Source of the DNA: Ochotona curzoniae
Lineage: Eukaryota > Chordata > Mammalia > Lagomorpha > Ochotonidae
DNA length: 64,000 nucleotides
Direction: 5' to 3'
Assembly: GCF_017591425.1 (NCBI RefSeq)
Contig: NW_024466599.1
Coordinates: 76,612,501-76,676,500 of the forward strand
Part shown: one piece after another, positions 34,505 to 46,533 of the stretch
Position numbering within the stretch: position 1 is the stretch's first letter
How the letters are laid out: the number at the start of each line of letters is the position of its first letter
The notes under the pieces: generated by a model
Databases searched by the model: none
Seen by the model: only the letters and a program-made list of their open reading frames with translations
Told to the model about the DNA's origin: nothing
Translations under genes and position numbers: made by a program

Positions 34505-34824
34505 ATGAGAGGGTTTTTTTTTTTAATATGTATTTTTTATTGGGAAGGAGATACAAAGAGAAAGATCTTCCACCTGCTGGCTCACTCCCCAAGTGGCTGG
34601 TGTTGGGTTTGGAGCTAAGTCTTTCTAAAGCCGAGGCTAAAGGCTTCCTCTGAGTCTGCCACATCGGTGGGGGACCCCAAGGCTTTGGATCATCTTCTGT
34701 TGCTTTCACAAGCCACAAGCAAGGAGCTGGATGGGAAGTGAAGCAACCGAGACACAAACTAGCACCGATATGGGATCCTGGTGCTTGTAAGGCAAGGACT
34801 TAAGCCACTAATTATAAGAGGGTT
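34505..34824 (-). repeat. CSINE with TSD
   Basis: A minus-strand copy, moderately diverged. The flanking repeats atgagagggtt (34505-34515) and ataagagggtt (34814-34824) differ at one base. Confidence 0.9.
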
Positions 34825-35244
34825 AGATTTTAAGTTGAGTGCAACCTAGCTTCTCTGTCTGCTTCCTCACTTGCCACATAATCCTTTCCCCACACCTAAC
34901 GCTCTATTGTGAGCCCCACCAGATGCCAGACTTCTGAAGCTACCTGATTCTGAACTATTTTAAACTGAAATCAGTCTCCCTTCTCAAGCATACGTATTGA
35001 AGATGGGAGAACTTGAATGCAGCATGATTCAGCATGACTCTGAATTAGAAGCTGATTTATCCATGGAAGAAAAATATGCCTGGAGAATTAAGCTTGTTTT
35101 TAAATATATACATTCATAGATGGAAAATCGTGTATATGAACACAAAATGGGGAGAGGGTGGAAGTTGTACCAAAAAATTAAAAATAAAATGGAAAAAATA
35201 AAAATAAATTTAAAAAGAAAACTGAACTTAGTAGAGTTTGAATT
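34825..35244. other. Unique DNA, A-rich right end
   Basis: Segment 35090-35215 ends in an A-rich tract ('accaaaaaattaaaaataaaat') that may be the 3' end of a decayed retroposon. I cannot assign it. Confidence 0.35.
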
Positions 35245-35530
35245 TCTTTTTTATTATTTGAAACAGAGGTGAAAGAGAGAGAGAAAGGGCGAGAGAGAGA
35301 GACTTTCCATCTACTGGCTCACTTCCTAAATGCCTACAATATCTGTGGCTGAGTCCAGCTCAATTCCAAAATGTGGGTGTCAAAATGCCTGTCCATCACG
35401 TATGACTGGCATCCAGCCACTTGTGCTGTCAGTGTTTCTGAGTGTTTTCTACCAGGGATATGGAGTTGAGTAGAGAGGGCATTCAAAACCTGGCACTCAA
35501 ATATGGCATGTAGCATCCTAAGCAGACCTA
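35245..35530 (-). repeat. Old CSINE with GA-rich tail
   Basis: 'ttatttgaaacagaggtgaaa', (GA)n, 'gactttccatctactggctc', and near the head 'ggcactcaaatatggcatg' show a heavily mutated older subfamily member. Confidence 0.65.
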
Positions 35531-35743
35531 ACTGCTGTGGCAAACACTTTGTCTCTTCTTCTACTTCTTGCTTTAATGGCATAATTCTCTGTATCCACCA
35601 ACCAGATTCTGCTGCACATTGATCCTGCCCACAGAGCCACAATCACCCTTAGAACTCCAGTGCATCTCCATTCTCTCTGAAGCTCCCTCTGGGTCTGTGA
35701 GAAAAACAGTCTGTGTTGCTCAAGTCCATTGTTCCAATCTGGC

Positions 35744-35919
35744 ACATACAAGTCACAAATTCAATAAACTAAAGCTAGAAGAAAAGAATTTGATAATTTA
35801 CTGCGGAAGGTAATTTGCCTAAACCCATTGTACATACAAGTCATTGATTCAATAAACTAAATATGAAAGAAAATAATTTCATGATTTATTGCTAAATCAG
35901 GAGCGATTCTGGGTAGAAC
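35744..35919. repeat. 88-bp tandem duplication
   Basis: 'acatacaagtca..attcaataaacta' at 35744 recurs at 35832, followed in both by 'gaaaagaatttgataattta' or its variant. Both units carry AATAAA. This could be two copies of an LTR polyadenylation region, but no LTR boundary is visible. Confidence 0.8.
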
Positions 35920-37135
35920 AAATTTTCCAAAGTCTGGGAAGGAGCTGGTAGCAAAAACTTTCATAGAAAAATTGTTCTGTGGAAGCACACCGGCCTGGAG
36001 GGTGGAGTTTCTGAACTTTTGGGAAACATTACTAGCTAATTACAGGCCCTCGGGTTACCGTGGTTGATGTCTGTTAGGTATAAATGAGAGCAGTTAGACT
36101 AGTAAGTGAAGGTAACTTTTCCAGCTCTGTTTGATGTGTGTATATGAATAAATGAAGTTCCTATGTTTAATCAATCAATCATTGTTTAACTGGATCGTTG
36201 CCATCAGATAGTAGAGATGGCAACTCGAGAGTTTTGGCAGTAACTTGAACAAAGATTCTGTATTTGTTAGGGAACCTCCATGTGCTACATCATTCAGATG
36301 AAAGACAGGTGTATCCGTACTTATGGAATATGGTTTATTGCGATCTATATGTTTTGTGTGCTCAGGGAACAATCTCATGTTACATTAAATAATACTTTAC
36401 CATCTACAGACCTAAACTGACTTACAAAAACACAATCTACCTCTTTACTATTGAAAACTACAGAAAATAAAAGGAACGGGATTTATAATATACACAAAAA
36501 TAATGAATATGAAACTATGTCCACCACAGAGAAAACAACTTTGTTTCATTAATATACACACTCATTCCCTCACACACATGTAATCAAACAGCTGAAACAC
36601 TAAGGAACACACAATCTGATGGTGGCACCTTAGAACTAGAAAAGAAGGAAAGCACAAGTGTATTTTTCAAAGGAATTAATAAACGAACTTTCCAAGACTA
36701 TTCATTCTGGGCCTGGCATTGATTGTTAAACTCGAAACACCTGCACTGAAATCAGAGTATTGTTTTAGAGTCCTGGTTGATGTGCTTCCAACACATCCTC
36801 CTGAAAGTGTACATGTTAACCAACAGATGGTAGCTTAAGAACTTTAGACCCCACCCTTTGGGCAGACCCAGATAAAGGTCAAGGTCCCTGGCTTTGGCAA
36901 GACCCTGCCCTCAGGAAAACAAAGCAGCAGGTGAAAGAACTCTATGTTCTTCTATCTTTCCTATTATTTCTGTCACTGCTTCAAATGAACAAACATATCC
37001 TTTAAAATGAAAACCTAGTCCTAGAAGTAAAAAATTAAAATGATTTAATATCTAAAAGGTAATTGTTATAATACTATGCGTTGAAACATAGATTAACTAA
37101 GAAAATAATGCTCAGGAAAAAAAAGCTATTCTTGT
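35920..37135. other. Unique DNA
   Basis: The left 200 bp are GC-richer and may belong with the duplicated block before them as part of an unidentified LTR. The rest shows nothing that I can name. Confidence 0.35.
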
Positions 37136-37465
37136 GCCCAGCACAATAGCTCAGTTGGCTAGTATCTTCCTCCTCCAAAGCATCGTGCTCCCATACAGTG
37201 CACAGGTTCATGTCCCAGCTCTTCCACTTCCCATATAGCTCCCTGCTAATGGTGTTTTTTGTAGTAGAGGATGGCCCAAATCTTTCATTTTGTGGCCCCT
37301 GTGTAGGAGAAATCGGGGAAGCTCCTGGCTCCTGGTTCCAGATCAGCTCAGCTCCGGCTGCTGTGGCCATAATGGGAGTGAACCAGCTGATAGAACAAAT
37401 TTTTTCCCGCTCCTTCTCTCTATAAATTAGCTTTTCTAATAAAAAATAAAATAAATATTAAAAAG
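37136..37465 (+). repeat. CSINE copy
   Basis: Head 'gtgcccagcacaatagctca', body 'cttcccatatagctccctgc', 'ggctcctggttccagatcag', and tail 'tagcttttctaataaaaaat'. It is diverged from the young group. Confidence 0.8.
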
Positions 37466-37820
37466 AATTGGTCTTCTAATATTCAAGTTTGCTTTTAGAT
37501 GAAATAGTATAACATCAAATTAGTTAAGTCATTTAAGATGTTAGGAAAATTAAAATGATTACAACACAAAATTAGTTAAAGAATAAAGCTTTAATAAAGT
37601 AAGTAACTGTTTGCAAAATACTCAATGAACTGAATCAAGTGGTTAATTGAAAACAACACAAATTGGTCACCCACCCAGACAGGAAGAAAATTACAAGGAG
37701 ATAATAACTACACATTATAATTTAAAAATTGCTATATTCTACTCTGTTCAGTAGTATACCATTTGATACAGGAATGGACATCACATGGATACTTCAGAAA
37801 TAAAATAGAATTTGTTAAAA
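37466..37820. other. Unique AT-rich DNA
   Basis: No feature recognised. Confidence 0.4.
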
Positions 37821-38122
37821 CTGGGCCCAGCACATTGGTTCCATCCGCTAATCTTCCCGCTTCCAGGACCGGGTTCCCATATGGGCACCGGTTCATGGCA
37901 TGGCTGCTCCACTTCCCATCAAAATCCCTGTTTATGGACTGGAGGAAGCAGTGCAGGATGGCTCAGACTGTGGAAATCTACTCCTATGGAAGAGACTCAG
38001 AAGAAGCTTCTGGTTCCTGGCTTCAGATCATCTCAGCTCAAACCAATGTGGCCACACGGGGAGGGAAGCAGCCAATCCAAGACTTTATTCTTTCTTACCT
38101 TCTCTCTATAAATCTGTATCAC
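37821..38122 (+). repeat. CSINE copy abutting an inverted L1
   Basis: Head 'gggcccagcacattggttcc', body 'cacttcccatcaaaatccct' and 'ggcttcagatcatctcagct', and end 'ctctctataaatctgtatca'. It lacks a clear A tail where it meets L1 DNA. A 203-codon frame (37763-38374) that crosses this SINE and the L1 is not a gene. Confidence 0.75.
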
Positions 38123-39590
38123 TTTACCCTATATTTTAGGTTAGTTCTTCATTTAACTGATCTTTTGTTGCTTTTGCTGGGTTTCGGCTGTGTTTGTTTC
38201 TTTTCCGATTTTAATTATTTCTTTTCTCCTACTGTTTGGATTTGGTTTCTTCTTATTTATTTATTTTTTATGTCTTCAAAATGTATTACTAGAATACTTG
38301 TTTTATGCCTTTCCAAATTCTTGATTCAGACACTAATTGCTCTAAACTTTTTTCTTGATTTTGTTCTTTGCTAAATCCCACAAGATTTGATACATGGGCT
38401 TTCCTCTTTCATTTGCAAGAATTTCTTTTTATTTCCCTACTGATTTGGTCTGTGCCCACCATATACTGAGTAACATGGTTTTTAAAAGGTTTATTTTAAA
38501 ATAAGTATTTTTGTTTAAGATGTAGAGTTATAGAAACAGAGAGAGAGAGAGAAAGAAAGAGAGAGAAAGAAAGAGAAAGAGACAGGGATCTTCCATCTGC
38601 TGGTTCACTTTTCAAATTGCCGGAAAAATTATAGCTGGGCTGATCTGAAGCTGAGATCATCCTACATGGGTGCAGGAGACATCCTCTTTGGCTTTCCAGG
38701 CCACAAACAGAGCGATGGATTGGAAGTGACCAGCTGGGTGCCAGCACCACAGGCAGAATCAAAACATATAGTGGCCCCACAGGAGCATGTTTTCAACCTC
38801 CATGTGCTTGTGTGTTTTCTTGAATCTTAATTTGTTAATATCCATGTTATTGTCAGAAACATACATGGTATGATTTCAATTTGTTTTAATTTGGTGAGAA
38901 CTGTTTTATCACCTAGCACAGGGTCTATGCTACAGCAAATTCCACACATTGATGAAATAACTGTAACCATGGCATTAAATATTTTGAAGACATCAAGTAA
39001 GTGCATTTGGTCTACAAGGTAGATTAGTTCTGTAGCTTCATTGTTGAAAGATCATTCAAAGAAAGACAAGCCCAGAGCCGGATAGCTTAATTGCCGAATC
39101 CTGCCAAACATTTAAAGAAGAACTGATTCTAAGTTGTCCCAAACTATTTGAAACTATTGAGGTGGTATCTCAAATTCTTTCTATGAGGTCTACATCACCT
39201 TAATGCCAAAATAAGGAAAAAAAATTTCCAAAAAATATAAGTATAGACAAATATCCCTAATGGCATTGATGCAAAATCCTTAATAAAACAACATATCACA
39301 AAGATTGTACAAAGGTTCAATATAGCTAAATGAATAAATGCGATATATCAAATTGGGAGTGGAAGAGATATTTCATAACACAATACAGAAATGTAAGATG
39401 ATTCCACTGTGGAATACTTCTTTGCCATTAAAAATAGTGAAATCCCACGTTTTATAACAACAACAGAACAATGAAGGCAACCAAAAACCATTACACTCTG
39501 AGAAAAAAAAAATAGTCCCAAAAGACAAATGCATTAGTTTCTTTCATCTGTGGTAACTAATGCACAAAATAGAAAAAATGAGTAATTAGA
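38123..39590. mobile_element. L1 with 5' inversion (twin-priming type)
   Basis: 38123-39050 is antisense ORF2: 'ctctaaacttttttcttgat', 'aacctccatgtgcttgtgtg', 'acatacatggtatgatttca'. This corresponds to the segment from the end of the endonuclease into the linker. From about 39055 the strand flips: 'gacaagcccagagccggata' and 'gccgaatcctgccaaacatt' are sense ORF2 at the entry to the RT domain, followed after an internal deletion (about 39395) by the sense C-terminal 'tgtggaatacttctttgcca' block. The inverted part covers ORF2 just upstream of the forward part, which is the arrangement known from twin priming. A SINE at 38486-38785 interrupts the inverted arm. Confidence 0.75.
38486..38785 (-). 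repeat. CSINE inside the inverted L1 arm
   Basis: A (GA)n-rich tail (38540-38580), 'ggatcttccatctgctggtt', 'gctttccaggccacaaacag', and a head-side end near 38785. Short catg(g)tttt repeats flank it, and L1 sequence continues on either side. Confidence 0.8.
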
Positions 39591-40245
39591 CATTTTTGAG
39601 ATCTGATTATCATTTCTGGTCTTTGCACCTTGAATAGCAGGAGTCATTTTGTACTTGCTCTTTGTTGAGTCCTTTACCTAATAACGTGTTAAGCCAGTAA
39701 GTTTGAAGTTAGGTGAATGTATGCTATTTTAAAAATTTTGTAAACAGTGAAAACAAAACAGGAGTGTGGACGAGAATGCAAGAGGGAGAGAAACGTACAA
39801 AATATCACTATGCTGCAAAAACCATATTGTGAATTACATGAACTTTGTCTCCTTATGGAATTAAAATAAAATCTGTATATATAAAATGTACATTATTTGT
39901 AGTCTCTGAATAGGTAGAAATGTAAAAATTAAATAAAGGAATAGAAGACATAAAATGATGCAATATATATGAAAGAAATTGACATTTTGAGATTTGGTTA
40001 TTGTTTAGCATCTTTGCCTATCCTCTTGGATGACAGCGGTTAGTCTTTTTACTACTTGTTGAATTCTTAGTGGAGGATTAAGCAGAAACGAAATCATTTT
40101 AACCAATTGAAGAAAACTAAGACAGAAAGGAGGAGGCGGGGTGGAAGTATGTGTAGCAGAAGGTGTGGTAGAAAGCATACTGAACTTAAATCTTTGTCTA
40201 TAAGATACATGGCATTTTTCACCTATGAAAATTAAGTGAATGACA
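39580..40245 (+). repeat. Two successive copies of an L1 3'UTR
   Basis: 'gacatttttgagatctgatt' at 39589 and 'gacattttgagatttggtta' at 39981 start two related blocks (392 bp apart). Each has a 'gcatctttgc' or 'ggtctttgc' element, 'tacttg..ttgttga' and a purine-rich downstream part. The first continues the L1 to its left. The second is probably a separate 5'-truncated insertion of the same lineage, or a duplication. Confidence 0.6.
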
Positions 40246-41079
40246 GTGATTTCATAAGGAAAGAGGGGAAAGAACCGGGAATGTTCTCTATAAGATAGCT
40301 GGATTCTCCAAGAGGTGCGGCTGGGAGGGGATGCCATCAGAGGGCATCCCATGTTGAGTACCTAAAACCTTGTAATAGTGCTGCACAAATCTAAAGTCAG
40401 AAGTGAAATCTTCCATACACTTCTGTGAGTAACTGGCAGACAGAACAAGCAGAGAATCAGCGACCTGCGTTGGACCTACATTTCTTCCCTGTTTATATAG
40501 AGCTATAAAGCTTAGTTTATAAGCTCGATACAGAGAGATTAAAGATAACAGATCAACCACAATGATGTACTTCTTTAAAATATACCTGCATGCGATCACC
40601 ATCCCTATCTTCCGAAGTAACTTATTATAAGATGTTCACATCCCCTGTGTACGGATGTGGGATGACTCGATGCTTACGTGATGAGGTGAGAGGACATGGC
40701 ATCCTCAGAATGGACAGTGCCTTACATGTGAACTGTTACTTATAGAATTTTTTTACTCAATGCTTTTGAACTTCAATTGAGCACGAGTAAATAAACTCAT
40801 GGGAAATAAACCTATGAACATGAAAGAGTTGCCGCACTTGAAAAATCAATTTATATTAGAGCCAAAAATGCATTGCAAATGGTAGAAAAATCAGTGAAAA
40901 TGGTTTAAAGGGAATCATAAGTGATATGTTTTGAGAGAAATACAACTGAATTGTATAAAATAAATGATGAAAACAAAAAATATAAAAGGAGAGCGGACAG
41001 TATCAAAAGTAAAGAACAAGTGCAAGAAGTGCAAATAACTACAAAAATGTCAAATAGTGATTTAATAGCCCCTGCAGCA
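40246..41079. other. Mostly unassigned DNA
   Basis: The right part is A-rich and may belong to the ancient L1 that follows. No gene recognised. Confidence 0.35.
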
Positions 41080-41777
41080 CTTTACATGTGACTGGTGTAC
41101 ATACACGAATTGAAGGATAAATGAGACAGTGTGGAATAAAACATGAACAGTTATACAATATCTATAAGAAACCCACTTTAAATGTAAAACACTGACAGAT
41201 TAAAAGTAAGCAAAGAGGGAAATACATGTCATATTAATATTGGTAAAATCTACTGGATGCACTCATTTATTACTTTAGATAAAGTGTGATGAAGATTTTT
41301 AAAATGTTAGAAATTAAGAGGGCATTGACTAGAGATAAAATGATGAATCTTCTTAGAAAGAATAGCTTCAAGGTTTTAGTATGTAAAAAGAAAGTAACAA
41401 AGTATGTAAGCATGAAGTGATAAAGCGGAAAGAAAAGACAAATCTATTAGCAGTGGAAATTACGATATATATCCGTCAGTAATTGATAGCTGGCAGAATA
41501 TCAATAAAGGGAAACTGAAACAGTGTCATCGATCAACTGGATGTAATTGACAGCTAGTGAATGTAATTGAATCATTCAATAATAGCAGACCACGCTTTTT
41601 TTAAATTAATATGAAATATTGTTTATAATAGGGTACACTCTGTACAATACCGATTGCAAATTCAAAAGATTCAAAAAGATGTAGCTTCTCCTAGGACTGA
41701 ATGGAGCTTAAAAAAAGATAAAGCAAAGATCGTGGGAGAATCTCTAAGGACACAACCACATTCAGAAAATAAAGAAT

Positions 41778-42104
41778 GGGCCTGGAGCGGTAACCTAGTA
41801 GTTAAAGTCCTCACCTTGCATGTCCGGGATCCCAAATGGGCGCCTGTTTGTGTTTTGGTGGCTGGTATCACTTCCTTTCTAGCTCCCTGCTTGTCGGGTG
41901 GGAAAGTAGTCTAAGACAGCTCAGAGCCTTGGGATCCTGCACCCATGTGGGAGACCTAGAGGAAGTTCATGGCTTCTGGCTTCGGATCACCTTAGCTCAA
42001 GCCCTTGCAGCCACCTGGGGAGTGAATCAACGGACAAAAGATCTTTCTCCTGGTACCTCCTTCTCTCTGTATATCTGACTTTCCGATGAAAATAAATAAC
42101 TCTC
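41778..42104 (+). repeat. CSINE copy within L1M
   Basis: Head 'gggcctggagcggtaaccta', body 'ttctagctccctgcttgt', and end 'ctctctgtatatctgacttt'. The tail is short. Confidence 0.85.
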
Positions 42105-42199
42105 TGCCTTTGTCCATACCTGCAATGTCAGGATATATTTAAATAACAGATTGATGGGCTTATGACTACTTATGAAGGACTATTCTATTGTAATACTAT

Positions 42200-42535
42200 T
42201 TTTGTAAAGATTTATTTTTATTATTTTATTATTTTTTTTTATTGGAAAGGCAGATATACAGAGAGGAAAGACAGAGAGGAAGATCTTCCGTCCGATGATT
42301 CACTCCCCAAGTGAGCACAACAGCTGATGCTATGCCCATCCGAAGCCAGGAGCCTCTTCCAGGTCTCCCACGCGGGTGCAGGGTCCCAAAGCTTTGGGCC
42401 GTCCTCGACTGCTTTCCCAGGCCACAGGCAGGGAGCTGGAAGGGAAGCAGGGCTGCCGGGATAGAACTGGCGCCAAAATGGGATCCCGGGCGTGCAAGGC
42501 AAGGACCTTAACCAGTGCGCCATTGTGCCGGGCCC
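42200..42535 (-). repeat. Young CSINE with a 15-bp TSD
   Basis: Near consensus. The flanks are ctattgtaatactat (42185-42199) and ctattgtaataatat (42536-42550), with one mismatch. Confidence 0.95.
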
Positions 42536-42975
42536 CTATTGTAATAATATACATAAAGTCAGTAGGAGGGAGAGAATTTGCAGAGGGGCTAAGGCAAATC
42601 CCAGAAACTATGGAATTTTATCATAAAATAAAATATGAAAAAGCAAAAGAAAAAAATGGGAGCAAAAAACAAAATCAGGGATGCAAACTGTGATTGACAC
42701 ATAAAGGAGAAGCAAAATGACAACTACAGCAAAAATCCAGGAAATACAAAGCAAAAAAAAAAAGTGATAGAAAAATTCAAACTCAGTGAAATAAAAGGCA
42801 GTCATATCAACAGAACAAAATGGAGATCCTGGCTACTGACTGCCCTAGAAACATATGGTTATTGGCACAAGAAAATAAACTGAGGTGGGAAAATGGTTGG
42901 AGAGAATGGAGGAAAAGAAGAGCCTGGACAGAAGAAATGAATTAAACATAAATCTATACATTCTGTGAAAGTTGA

Positions 42976-43275
42976 AGAAAGTATGGTGCTGTGATTTGCA
43001 AGTTCTGACACAGATCCCCATATGGGAGTTTCAGGTCGGAGGCCAGCTTCTCCTCTTTAAATGCAGAAAAGCAGTAGAAGATGAACCAAGACCTTGTACC
43101 AGCTGCACAGCTATGTGTGCCCATGATAGAACCCTGGGCACTTGGCTTCCAGCTGGGTCAGCCCAAGCTGCTTCAGCCGTGTGAGGGGAAACCAGTGGAT
43201 ACAAGATCTTTGTCTCATTCTCTGTCTCTTTTTCTTTATCTATTATGTAAATAAACAAATACTTCTTTAAAAGTT
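42976..43275 (+). repeat. Divergent CSINE within L1M
   Basis: 'agatccccatatgggagttt', 'cacttggcttccagctgggt', and tail 'attatgtaaataaacaaata'. The head is poorly conserved. Confidence 0.75.
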
Positions 43276-44342
43276 AAGTCAAAATGGATCATGGTCTTAA
43301 GTATATATACATAAAACTGTAATGCATTAAAAGAATGAATCACAGCATCACAGTTACAAATGTTTGCTGATAGGAAAGCAAAGATCAGGAAATAAAAGGC
43401 AAGCTATGGACTCAGGGAAAAAGGAAACTAAAAACCCTGCTATCCAAATTATATAGAACAATTTGAACTAAAAAATAAGTGAACGCTTCAATTTAAAAAA
43501 TAAATAAATACATAAGTAGGCCAAGTCACTGAAATCGTGTCTGAAAAGCAAGCTTAGGAAAAGATGCTCAGAATCAGATGACTTAGAGGATTGTGACTGA
43601 AACAATGAGACTGCCAGCTAAAATTCAAATGGCAATGACTACACCTGTTGGCAAGGATGTGGAAGACCAGGAAATCAGTCAGTGCTGCCTTGAAGGCAAA
43701 TGGTTGAGCCTATCAGTACTGTCTGGAAAGTGTCTCAGAAAACTGAAAATGATGTTGCCATATGATGTAACAATGACACATTTGAGAATTTGCTCTGATG
43801 AGCTGCAAACACCTCAATGCAATAATGTGTGCATTAATGTTCAAAATGGCTGTTTTTTGGAGGGCGTGGTAATTGCCAAGTCCTGAAAATAATTGAATAT
43901 TGTTAAATATGAAAATGGACAAACACCAGTGCATTATTTATATATTGTGCTACAATTTGGCAATAAAATGAAATGAACAAACATGAAAATACGGAAGAAC
44001 CATAAGTGCATATTGTTAAATTTAAAAAAAAAAAAAACAGTGGAAATGACGCATCCTGTATTTCCAGCTCTACTACGGTCCAAGAAACAGACTGTTAACC
44101 TAGTGGGTGCTGAGTGTTGGGGTAGTGATGATACAAGGAATGGAGTTTTAGGGCAGTGAACATCACTGACACTCTTTTGGCAAACACATGGCAATACACA
44201 TGTATAAAACCTCTGAGAAGCATAGAACACAAGAAGTGAAACAAATCGTTTCAACTAGAAGAATTGTATCAATAATATTTCATTACTTATAACACATGTA
44301 CTCACTGATACAGGAGGTTAATTAACAGGGGTGTCTAATTTA

Positions 44343-44725
44343 TATTCAGTGATGCGGATTAGATTCCTGGAGCTGCTGAAATGAAATGCCACAACCTGTG
44401 CAGCTTAAACAGCAAAGTTCATTTTCACAATTCTGGAGACGGGAAGAGGTGGCAATGTTATCGAAGTGTCTGATCTCCTTGACTTGAAGATGTTTATGCT
44501 CTTATTTTGTCCTCACAAAGTCTCTGGTGTCCAGGTCCTGATCACTTCCTATAAGGATAACAATTGTTGGGGTAACGCCTAGGAAATGACCACATTCTAA
44601 CTTCCTCACCTATTAAGTGACCCGTTAACAAATGCAGTCTCATTTGAAATGATGGATGTCAGGACATCAACATGTAAATTTTGGAGAGATGCCATCCCAT
44701 CCACAAGGAGTGTTGTGACATCTAT
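44343..44725 (-). repeat. MaLR (MLT1-like) solo LTR
   Basis: The plus strand reads 'gctgctgaaatgaaatgcca', 'gcagcttaaacagcaaagtt', 'cacaattctggagac', and later 'aggacatcaacatgtaaatt', 'ttggagagatgcc'. These are the antisense phrases of the 3' and 5' ends of MLT1-type LTRs in the right order. No internal MaLR sequence flanks it. Confidence 0.75.
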
Positions 44726-44884
44726 ACCGATCATGTCACTTTTCCATAAACCTGAAGATCTTTAATTAAGTCTTCTGGCTTAAAGAAGCAAAAATTTGCC
44801 ATGGAAAAAAATGGCATCATCTGGCCAGTTTTGGAGGGAATATTTCCAGACTGTTAAAAATGAGAAAAATCAAATGTTGTTGTG

Positions 44885-45125
44885 GAACCGGAGTTTGCAG
44901 CACAGTGAGATACCTGTATCCACATCAGACAGTCTTGGTTTGACTTGAAGCTCTTTGATGCATGCCATGTGAGGCATGAAAGACACAACAGGTTTTCTTT
45001 TCTCTTATTTTCAGCCTAGTTCTCTCCCAGTTATTGCAAATATTTAGATAACAAGCCACTAGGTGAAAGAGCTCTCTGTGTGTTGCTCTTCCTGTCTGTC
45101 ACTCTTATAAGTAAAAATTACTTAA
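44885..45125 (+). repeat. Short divergent CSINE
   Basis: 'gaaccggagtttgcagcaca' and 'tatccacatcagacagtc' recall the older SINE head. 'tttagataacaagccactag' and 'ctctctgtgtgttgctctt' follow, with an A-rich end. Confidence 0.55.
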
Positions 45126-45381
45126 TGCACATTTATAAGTTGTGTGCAGGATTATATATGGATAGATAATATTACCTCTAGATATCAATCAATGGTGCCT
45201 TGCACAAATAGCATAGAAAATAGCACAAAATTAATGAAAAACAACATCATTGTCAAGAGAATTTTATTATAAATGAAGAATGCTCGGGTATTAGGAAATT
45301 TAACGGCAAAGTGCATCTTATGAATAAATCTAAAAACAAGAAATGTTATGAGTATCCACATGGATGATGAAAATTATATAA

Positions 45382-45695
45382 GGGCCAGGTGAGATAGCTC
45401 CATGTTAAATCCTCTCCTTGCACGCTCCAGGATCCTGTTAGAGCTCTGGTTTGCATCCCAGCTGCTCCACTTCACATTCAGCCACTATGTATGGCCTGGG
45501 AAAGCAGTAGAACATAGCCTAATTCCTTAAGAACCATGGAGACTTGGAAGAGGCTCCTGGCTCCTGGCTTCAGATTGGCTCAGCTCCAGCCATTGTGACT
45601 ATTTGGGGAGTGAATCAGCAGATGGAAGATTTTTCTCTCAGTCTCTTTTTCTCTCTATAAACCTGCCTTTCCAATAAAAATTGTTTTGTAAAAGA
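45382..45695 (+). repeat. CSINE copy
   Basis: 'agggccaggtgagatagctc' head, 'gaggctcctggctcctggct', 'ctataaacctgcctttccaa' and a short tail. Confidence 0.85.
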
Positions 45696-46533
45696 AGACT
45701 GTGAAATAGTAAAGCACTTTTTCTGGTTTAGAGAAAAGATATTCTTACAGTAATAGAAAATTACTTCTGTAATGTGATTGAATGCACAAAAACAATTCTT
45801 CATCATTGTTAATAGCACACATTGAAATAACTAGTTTCCAATTTATTCAAGAGTAACGATTACCATTGTTATTTAATATTTCCTGTAAGCATGATTAGGA
45901 AGAAGATGAGCGAAGTATAAAATTTGAGAAAGCTGATAATTACAAATACGGGGACTTTCAGTTTTGTACAAGAAACTTAGCTCAGAATGATTCACTAGAC
46001 AAAAGTTTGGATAGAATTTTAGTACAGAATTAGTTCACAGAAATCTAAAATCTTCATTAAAAAAACTCAACTAAGGGATAAAATTGGAGGTCATTGTTCA
46101 CCTAATATTAACATAACCACAAAGATGAAGCAAGATGTTCAGTAAGGAGTATTGATACACAGAGGACATGTACTAAAATGAACAGTTTTATATACTGCTG
46201 ATAATATATTTTTGGATTGAAAGCATGTTCAGCTGGGATTTCATTATTTTGCTAAAACAAGAACAGGATTCCTCTGAGAAGTGCCCTCATTTAGCCTAAG
46301 TTGGAAACTGGTTATCATAACCTGAACATGATGAAAGATTCTGAGTATCAGGCAGTTAATCCTATTAAATATTATATAACTATAATAATTAAAATCATGT
46401 GTAAATTGAAAAAGACTCAGGGTGTAGAAGAAAAGGACTTGTAAGCAACCTGAGTTGCATACTTACTTCAGACCTGGGACAAAAATTCATGATTAACTGG
46501 TTTAAAAAAAAATAGCACTTAAAAAAAAACATA
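45696..46533. other. Unique DNA
   Basis: AT-rich, no recognised feature. Confidence 0.45.

Larger units (their letters stand above)
41080..44270 (+). mobile_element. Ancient L1M element interrupted by three SINEs
   Basis: The endonuclease part is visible from 'tctataagaaacccacttta' (about 41161) through 'gattaaaagtaagcaaagag' and 'tcaactggatgtaattgaca' (about 41535). The C-terminal ORF2 part begins about 43300: 'acctgttggcaaggatgtgg', 'gttgccatatgatgtaacaa', 'tttggcaataaaatgaaatg'. A 3'UTR-like block up to 44270 ('tagtgggtgctgagtgttgg') follows. The order and strand are constant and the RT centre is largely gone. SINEs at 41778, 42200 and 42976 inserted later. Far more diverged than the other L1s, so an old mammalian L1M. 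Confidence 0.7.

Noticed and set aside
37763..38374. 203-codon plus-strand open frame, the longest in the window
   Set aside because: It runs from unique DNA across a CSINE into antisense L1. It has no domain and its composition follows the repeats.
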